From JAJFUV01 sp964384215 (GTDB lineage Bacteria > Acidobacteriota > Terriglobia > Bryobacterales > Bryobacteraceae): a DNA stretch of 64,000 nucleotides. The notes beneath the pieces are model-generated. The model saw only the letters and a list, made by a program, of their open reading frames with translations, made no database searches and was not told the DNA's origin. The stretch covers positions 31,488 to 95,487 of the forward strand of contig CAYLLB010000019.1 in the NCBI GenBank assembly GCA_964384215.1, read 5' to 3'. Positions 58,755-64,000 of the stretch are shown here, piece by piece (position 1 is the first letter of the stretch; each line of letters begins with the position of its first letter). Made by a program: the position numbers and the translations under genes.

Positions 58755-60259
58755 TTCGCACCTCCCTGGGACGCCGGTTTCGGCGTTATGGTATACGCCA
58801 CGGTCCGGTTGGCCTTGCCAAAGTACTCGCGAGCCACGCGCTGCACATCTGCACCGGTCACTTTGTTGATGTCGTCGATAGCCGTGAACAGCTTGCGCCA
58901 ATCGCCATAGGCCACGTAGTACACGGCGAGTTGCATGGCCATGCCGGGATTGTTGTCTAGCTGCCGAACCAGTGACGCGCGCAGTTTCGTCTTGGCGCGA
59001 TCAAGAGAGACCGCGTCTACGGGGTCCTTCGCCAACTTGTCGAGAATGGCGTAGGCGGCTTTCTCGTTTTCATCCACCGAGTGGCCCACCGCCGGCACTG
59101 AATACAACATGAAGAGGTTGGGGTACTTCGAGCCGGGCATGTTCGGAACCGCTCCCGCCGCCAGGCTGATCTTCTTGTCCCGCACCAGGTCCTTGTAAAG
59201 CAGTCCCGTGCGGCCGCTGGCAAGAATGGTGGCCAGAACGTCCAGCACAGGATCGTCTGCATGGCGCGCATCAGGCCGTTTGTATCCAACCAGAAGGATC
59301 GGCTGGCTTGGCGATTCGATTTCGAGCCTCTTCTCGCCTTCCTGCTTGGGTTCGACCGTTCGAATTCTTGGCGGCATGGGGCGTGCCGGGAGCGAGCCAT
59401 AGTATTTCTCGGCCAGGCGGCGCATTTCCTTCGGGTCGACGTCGCCGGCGATGGCCGCAGTCATGTTTCCGGGCACGTAGTAGGTCTCAAAAAACGCCCT
59501 GGCGTCCGAGGCGCGCAGGTTTTCGATATCGGCGGCCCATCCGGCGATGAAGTTCTGATACGGATGCGCGGAAAAGGCCGTAGCGATCAGCGTCTCCTGC
59601 AACTTGCCCTGCGGACTCGATTCGATGCGCATCCGGCGCTCTTCGCGCACCACGTCCCGCTCCTTGTAGAACTCGCGGAAAACGACGTTGCGCAGCCAGT
59701 CCGATTGCATCAGAAACCACAACTCGGCGCGATTGGCGGGCAGGCTGTAATGGAACATCGTGAAATCCACGGCTGTCCCGGCATTGAAACCCACGCCTCC
59801 GTTCTCCTCGATCACGCGCGGGTACGCGTTCTGATCGACGTAAGCGTTGGCTTTCTCGATGGCCACTTTGACTTGCGCCTGCAATCGTTCGATCGCACTC
59901 GCATCGGCGCGGAAGCCCTTGTTGCGCTCCGCCTCCAATTGATCGTAGAGGGTTTCCACTTCGGCCAGGGCGGCGCGTTCCTGTTCATAGTTCTTGCTGC
60001 CGACGCTGGGCGTGCCTTTTCCGATCATGTGCTCGAACATGTGCGCGACGCCGGTGCGGCCCTTGGGGTCGTCCACCGCGCCCGCATTGACGTGCAGGTG
60101 GAAGGAGGCTACGGGGGCCGCGTGGCGCTCGAGAACGATGAAATGCATGCCGTTGGCGAGCGTGAATTCGGTGATCTTCTTTTCGAAATCCGCCAGGCTC
60201 TGTGCCGCCAAAACCGCCGGTACAAACAGCAGCGCAAGCCTCAAGCGCTTTGTTGTCAT
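58751..60259 (-). CDS. Active M16 zinc peptidase, exported
   Basis: 502 residues with a signal peptide (about 1-20). The zinc motif HMFEH (73-77) is intact, with the third Glu expected in the RDVVREERRMRIESSPQGKLQE stretch. The fold continues with PILLVGYKRP and GRTGLLYKDLVRDKKISLAAGA. An unusual helical insert (about 90-145, AEVETLYDQLEAERNKGFRA...IERLQAQVKVAIEKANAYV) separates the zinc motif from the third ligand. The GTG of the second, inactive M16 gene overlaps its stop codon (58751-58754), so the two subunits are made in coupled fashion, as in pitrilysin-like heterodimers. Confidence 0.92.
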   Translation of the reverse strand: MTTKRLRLALLFVPAVLAAQSLADFEKKITEFTLANGMHFIVLERHAAPVASFHLHVNAGAVDDPKGRTGVAHMFEHMIGKGTPSVGSKNYEQERAALAEVETLYDQLEAERNKGFRADASAIERLQAQVKVAIEKANAYVDQNAYPRVIEENGGVGFNAGTAVDFTMFHYSLPANRAELWFLMQSDWLRNVVFREFYKERDVVREERRMRIESSPQGKLQETLIATAFSAHPYQNFIAGWAADIENLRASDARAFFETYYVPGNMTAAIAGDVDPKEMRRLAEKYYGSLPARPMPPRIRTVEPKQEGEKRLEIESPSQPILLVGYKRPDARHADDPVLDVLATILASGRTGLLYKDLVRDKKISLAAGAVPNMPGSKYPNLFMLYSVPAVGHSVDENEKAAYAILDKLAKDPVDAVSLDRAKTKLRASLVRQLDNNPGMAMQLAVYYVAYGDWRKLFTAIDDINKVTGADVQRVAREYFGKANRTVAYTITPKPASQGGAK

Positions 60260-60343
60260 GAGATTAGCTCTCTGTCTTTAGGGTTGGACGTACAGTCTCC
60301 ATTTTAACCGCACTTTGGCGCCCACCTGGGAGGACGACTCCTG

Positions 60344-60349
60344 TAGAAT
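60344..60349 (+). promoter_or_regulatory. Possible -10 element TAGAAT before the SurA/PpiC gene
   Basis: TGTAGAAT ends 14 bases before the ATG at 60364; a matching -35 is not clear. It lies in the 104-base divergent spacer with the M16 gene. Confidence 0.35.
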
Positions 60350-60363
60350 GGGGGTTTATCCGT

Positions 60364-61395
60364 ATGCCGAGCCTTCGATTCTCCGCCGCCCTTCTGATGG
60401 CCGTTTCTCTCCCGCTCTTGACTGGCTGCAAGAAGACGCCGCCGGCCAACGTCGCTGCCACTGTCAACAACCGGCCCATCACCTATTCCGACCTCGACCG
60501 CGAGTATCAGGCGCAGTTCGCCTCGCCCACTCCCGGCGAGAGTCCGGACCAGACCAACATCCAAAAGTTGGAAGTTCTCCGAGGCTTGATTGACAACGAG
60601 ATCATGCTGCAGCGGGCTGAGAAGCAAGGCTTGATGGCGACCGACGCAGACGTGGAGGCCAAGCTGAACCAGGTCAAGGCGCCGTATACGCAGGAGGAAT
60701 TCCAGAAGCAGCTCGACGCCCGCAAGATGACCATGCAGGACCTTAGGTCCAAGTTCCGCCGGGACCTGAGCGTCGAGAAGTTGTTCAACAAGGAAATCAC
60801 CTCCCGCATCACCATCACCGACAAGGACGTCACGGACTTCTACAACGTCAACAAGGCCAGCTTCAACCTTGCCGAGCCCCAAATCCACATGGCCCGCATT
60901 CTGGTAACGCCACGCCCGGATCCGAACGCCAGGAACCTCAAGAACGACAAGGCGCAGAACGAAGAGCAGGCGCGCAAGAAGATCGCCATGCTCGACGCGC
61001 GCATCCGCCAAGGCGAGGACTTCGCCATGCTGGCGCAGAACTTTTCGGAAGATCCGAACACCACGCCGAACGGCGGCGACATGGGCTTCATCCCCGAATC
61101 CGCACTGGAGAAAGCCAACGTCGAACTGCGAAAACTGGTGATGGAGTTACATCCGGGCCAGTCTTCCCGCATTATCCGGACGCAGGAGGGCTACCAGATT
61201 CTGAAGGTCATCTCCAAGGAGCCCGCCGGCCAGCGCGAGTTGAACGATCCGCGCGTGCAGCAGACCATTCGCGAAACTCTGCTCAACCGCAAAGACCAGC
61301 TTCTCAAGGCCGCCTATTTCGAAGTCGCGCGCAATGAAGCCAAGGTGGTGAACTACTTCGCCATGGGCATTTCGGCCAATCCCGCCAAGAAATAG
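60364..61395 (+). CDS. SurA/PpiC-type peptidyl-prolyl isomerase lipoprotein
   Basis: 343 residues. The signal peptide ends in the lipobox LLTGC (Cys22). A helical SurA N-domain (VAATVNNRPITYSDLDREYQAQF; LRGLIDNEIMLQRAEKQG) leads to a parvulin domain (about 175-290: IHMARILVTPRPD, GEDFAMLAQNFSEDP, GGDMGFIPE, GQSSRIIRTQEGYQILKV). Parvulins of this type fold outer-membrane proteins in the periplasm; being a lipoprotein it resembles PrsA/PpiD anchored forms. It is divergent from the M16/LolA-like/LTXXQ run, which fits an envelope-maintenance cluster. Confidence 0.92.
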   Translation: MPSLRFSAALLMAVSLPLLTGCKKTPPANVAATVNNRPITYSDLDREYQAQFASPTPGESPDQTNIQKLEVLRGLIDNEIMLQRAEKQGLMATDADVEAKLNQVKAPYTQEEFQKQLDARKMTMQDLRSKFRRDLSVEKLFNKEITSRITITDKDVTDFYNVNKASFNLAEPQIHMARILVTPRPDPNARNLKNDKAQNEEQARKKIAMLDARIRQGEDFAMLAQNFSEDPNTTPNGGDMGFIPESALEKANVELRKLVMELHPGQSSRIIRTQEGYQILKVISKEPAGQRELNDPRVQQTIRETLLNRKDQLLKAAYFEVARNEAKVVNYFAMGISANPAKK

Positions 61396-61731
61396 GACAG
61401 GCGGTGGATTCCGCCTTGTTCGATTGTGAGAAACTGCTCAAGATCGATCCGCCCGCTATAACCGAAGCGGCGGTGTGGGAAAGAGTCGGGGGCAATTGGA
61501 CGCATCGCGGACGTGCGGGGCAACGCTTCGCGCCGGGACCCGCGATGGTTCTCTCAGACCGTGAATTCCGAGGCGGATTCGGTTAGCGGTTTCGCGGACG
61601 GCATGGCCGGCATCCATCGCCGCTTTTCCATCCCCATACTCGGTGGCTGCTGCCGAACCCGGAGCGCACACATCGAGGCGCTGGCACAACGGTTGCGTTC
61701 GCGAGTCGATACAAGGCCCGGATGAGCGGTG
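61396..61731. other. Spacer of 336 bases without a supported gene
   Basis: Between the SurA/PpiC and first zinc-ribbon genes. Short open frames occur on both strands (for example 61404-61586) but none has a ribosome binding site or a recognisable product. No tRNA or clear terminator was found. Confidence 0.6.
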
Positions 61732-61962
61732 TTATTCTTGCGCGGGCATCTGCTGCTCGGATTCGTGCCAGGCGCTGATCTTCAGCCGCCGGCAGACCCA
61801 GCACAGACCTTCGGAGGAAATGGGGGCCACGTCGGCGCCGCAAACGCTACACTTGCGCGGCGGCAGCCGGTCGGTCTTCAAGCTGCGCTTCGCCCGCTCC
61901 AGAATCTCCGTGGGAACCACGGGATCTGGTGGCGTAACGGATTTGCGCTTTGTATACCCCAC
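61732..61962 (-). CDS. Small zinc-ribbon protein
   Basis: 76 residues, starting at a GTG (61962). CSVCGADV and, 15 residues later, CWVC form a four-cysteine zinc ribbon. The N-terminal part is basic (MGYTKRKSV; ERAKRSLKTDRLPPRK) and may bind nucleic acid. The start codon is unusual and no strong ribosome binding site is visible; another small zinc-ribbon gene lies 49 bases upstream, and both may share a transcript. The function is not known. Confidence 0.6.
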   Translation of the reverse strand: MGYTKRKSVTPPDPVVPTEILERAKRSLKTDRLPPRKCSVCGADVAPISSEGLCWVCRRLKISAWHESEQQMPAQE

Positions 61963-62011
61963 AACTCAACTATAAACCATTGTCCGGGGTGGCGCGCAAG
62001 GCAAAAGCGTA

Positions 62012-62209
62012 CTACGCCGCCCGTTCTAGCCGGACTACATATCCGGCATCCAGGCTGGAAGCGCACCTCTGGCATTTCTGGCCAGGTTTCACCCGCGAAG
62101 ACCGGCGCGTCGAAATCACGTCGGCCTCCACAGTGTGGGTGCAGATCGGGCAATAAACAAGGCCCTTGGAGGCGACCGCAGGGTTTGGGGCCTGTAGTGT
62201 AGTGATCAT
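62012..62209 (-). CDS. Very small zinc-ribbon protein
   Basis: 65 residues from the ATG at 62209, with AGGGGAAG upstream as a good ribosome binding site. YCPICTHTVEAD and, later, GQKCQRCASSLDAGY give a CxxC...CxxC zinc ribbon separated by about 25 residues, including a RRSSR basic turn. Such small proteins are commonly overlooked. It precedes the second zinc-ribbon gene on the same strand. No function can be assigned; RNA or protein binding is inferred from the ribbon only. Confidence 0.65.
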   Translation of the reverse strand: MITTLQAPNPAVASKGLVYCPICTHTVEADVISTRRSSRVKPGQKCQRCASSLDAGYVVRLERAA

Positions 62210-62300
62210 CGTCTTCCCCTTCCACCACAATTGACGATAGAACCCTGCCCGAAGTTTTCAAAAAAACGCTAAGAGTTTGTGAAGACCTTCCGGGCGCCGG

Positions 62301-64000
62301 TCAGTCGCCCGTGGCGGGCGCTTCGGCGGCGGCCGGACGATGGCGCGCCAACCACACTTTAGCATCCTCGACCAGCGAGTAGCCGACCGGCACGACCAGC
62401 AGCGTCAGCAGAAGGCACAGCGTCTGGCCGCCGATGATGGTGACGGCGATGGCCGAGCGCTGGCCGGCGCCAGCGCCGATGCCGATTGCGGTCGGGATGA
62501 GGCCGGCTACGATCGAGAACGTCGTCATCAGGATGGGCCTCAGGCGCACGCGATTGGCTTCCAGGATGGCCTCATGCATGGGCTGGCCCGTGGCGCGCAG
62601 CCGGTTCATGTAGTCGATCTGCAGAATGCCGTTCTTCTTCACGATGCCGAGCAGCAGCAGCACGCCCAGCGCGCTGAACAGGTTCAGGCTGCGGCCGGTG
62701 GCGATTAATGAAATCAGGGCAAAGGGAATGGACAGCGGCAGTGTCAACAGAATGATGAACGGGTGCACCAGGCTCTCGAACTGCGCCGCCAGAACCATGT
62801 ACATGAAGATGGACGCCAAGCCGATGGCCAAAATCATGTTGGTGGTCGTTTCTTCTAGAATCTTCACCTGTCCCGAGAAGCGCAGTTGGTAACCGCTGGG
62901 AAGTCCGATGTTATCCACAAGGGCTTGAGTATCGGCGGCGGCCTCGCCCAACGAGTGGCCAGGCGCGACGTTGGCGTAAATACCGACGGCAAACTGCCGG
63001 TTGTAGCGATCAATACGGCTGGGGCCGAGACCGCGTTCCAGCTTTGCGATCGAATCCAGGCGAATCAGGCCAAGCCGCGCCGAGGGCACCAGCAACCGGC
63101 TGAGCGCGGCAGGATTGTCGCGCTGGCCGGGCATGAGGCGCATGGTGACCGGGTACTGCTCGGAACCCTCCTTATAAGTCGAAATCTCGTCTTCCCCGCT
63201 CATCAACAGGCGCACGGCGCCGGCTATGTCGGAGACGCGCACGCCGAGATCGCTCGCCAACTGCCGGTCGATATTCACTTGTACTTCCGGATTATTGAGG
63301 TTCAGGTTCACCTTCGCGTCGGCAATGGAAGGAGTGGCCTGCATGTCGCGCATCACCTTCTTGGCGATATCGACCAGCGTGATCATGTCCGGACCGAGCA
63401 GCATGGCCCGGATCGGGGCGAAGGTGTCGCGGCCCCCCAGAGCATTGGGAAAAGAAACCCGCGGCCGCGTATAAGGGTAGTCACGCAGGACTTGGCGTAC
63501 GTGCTGGCCCATGGCGACGATGTCTTCACGCTCGCCCTGAGGCGCCAGCAATACCGTGGCCTGAGACATGGTCACGCGTTCCAGAAAACCATGCGTCTGG
63601 GGAACCACCACATCGACGCCGGGTATCTTCTCGATTTTCCGGGCAATCTCCATGGTGACCTTCTCGGTGCCGTCCAGCGAGGTGCCCTCGGGCATCTCCA
63701 GGCTCACGGAGAGTTCACTTTGATCGTCCTGCGGCATCCAGTCGCGGCCGATGTGGCGATTGACCACGAACGTGGAGGCGAAAGTCGCGGTGCAAACCAG
63801 AATAATTACCCACCGGTGCCGCAGGCTCCAATCGAGCGTCTTAAGGTAAACCGGATCGAAGACGGTTCCTTCATGGTGTTTCCGCGGCGTGCCGTCGCGG
63901 TTCAACCGGCGTTTGAGCAGCCGCGAGCTGAGCGACGGTGTCAGTGTGAACGCCACCAGCATCGAAACCATGATGGACATGGCCATGGTCCATCCGAACT
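62301..64000 (-). CDS. RND-family efflux permease, C-terminal part (5' end outside window)
   Basis: The frame stays open to the right edge; at least 566 residues are present, about half of the usual 1,000-1,050. It is an inner-membrane proton-driven pump subunit (AcrB/HAE1-like): a membrane helix region AMSIMVSMLVAFTLTPSLSSRLL at the right edge, the second periplasmic porter half (VQVNIDRQLASDLGVRVSDIAGAVRLLMSG; FAVGIYANVAPGHSLGEAAAD), then helices with IIGGQTLCLLLTLLVVPVGYSL near the end. The membrane-fusion and outer-membrane partners are presumably upstream, outside the window. Confidence 0.92.
   Translation of the reverse strand, partial: FGWTMAMSIMVSMLVAFTLTPSLSSRLLKRRLNRDGTPRKHHEGTVFDPVYLKTLDWSLRHRWVIILVCTATFASTFVVNRHIGRDWMPQDDQSELSVSLEMPEGTSLDGTEKVTMEIARKIEKIPGVDVVVPQTHGFLERVTMSQATVLLAPQGEREDIVAMGQHVRQVLRDYPYTRPRVSFPNALGGRDTFAPIRAMLLGPDMITLVDIAKKVMRDMQATPSIADAKVNLNLNNPEVQVNIDRQLASDLGVRVSDIAGAVRLLMSGEDEISTYKEGSEQYPVTMRLMPGQRDNPAALSRLLVPSARLGLIRLDSIAKLERGLGPSRIDRYNRQFAVGIYANVAPGHSLGEAAADTQALVDNIGLPSGYQLRFSGQVKILEETTTNMILAIGLASIFMYMVLAAQFESLVHPFIILLTLPLSIPFALISLIATGRSLNLFSALGVLLLLGIVKKNGILQIDYMNRLRATGQPMHEAILEANRVRLRPILMTTFSIVAGLIPTAIGIGAGAGQRSAIAVTIIGGQTLCLLLTLLVVPVGYSLVEDAKVWLARHRPAAAEAPATGD

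Noticed and set aside
61404..61586. Small frame in the spacer after the SurA/PpiC gene
   Set aside because: GTG start, no ribosome binding site and no recognisable motif.

Overview
The window looks like a stretch of chromosome from a soil Acidobacteriota, most likely of the Bryobacterales/Solibacter type. This is inferred from the mix of genes and not from any marker. The DNA is GC-rich and densely coded. It carries many exported hydrolases with Sec or Tat signals (GH5, GH9, GH57, GH172, DUF4838, sialidase-like, M14, M16, S46, ceramidase, esterase and beta-lactamase fold), exported sugar isomerase and Gfo/Idh/MocA proteins, and zinc-ribbon and LemA/TPM housekeeping genes. No phage, CRISPR array or rRNA was seen. 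There is one tRNA gene, one decayed IS3 element and one small inverted-repeat element.

Layout. 1-8856 (minus): a long co-directional run of a CBM9-like protein, PP2C phosphatase, three secreted structural proteins, thiD, an M14 carboxypeptidase split by an in-frame TGA, and a GH5 cellulase cut by the left edge. 8940-12218 (plus): a NapH/NapG-type polyferredoxin fusion followed by a Tat lipoprotein with a degenerate aldo/keto reductase domain and two ferredoxin clusters. 12316-19507 (plus, with recX on minus): M16 peptidase, TPM - nucleotidyltransferase - LemA, an aldehyde dehydrogenase/FAH pair that fits the end of an oxidative pentose (Weimberg-type) route, YtxH and a coiled-coil membrane protein. 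19518-26514: circularly permuted ATP-grasp protein, S46 peptidase, ceramidase, esterase. 26528-31752: DUF4838 protein and GH9 cellulase separated by a 298-bp inverted-repeat element flanked by 70-bp direct repeats, then a sugar isomerase. 31726-36178: peroxiredoxin, sialidase-like protein, methyltransferase, IS3 remnant, sugar isomerase, tRNA-Leu(CAG). 36225-42511 (minus): nadE, beta-propeller/phosphoesterase, GH57. 42599-51114: DUF6259-type protein, aminotransferase, Tat Gfo/Idh/MocA oxidoreductase with a clear terminator, two proteins of unassigned function, gamma-glutamyltransferase. 51125-60259 (minus): active and inactive M16 pair, LolA-like, LTXXQ, UDP-glucuronate decarboxylase, GH172, serine hydrolase. 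60364-64000: SurA/PpiC lipoprotein, two tiny zinc-ribbon proteins and an RND efflux permease cut by the right edge.

Together the genes describe a heterotroph that breaks down plant and microbial polysaccharides and peptides outside the cytoplasm and processes some of the sugars there. The strongest leads are the small element with its 70-bp duplication of the GH9 start region, the in-frame TGA in the M14 gene, and the polyferredoxin/pseudo-reductase pair.
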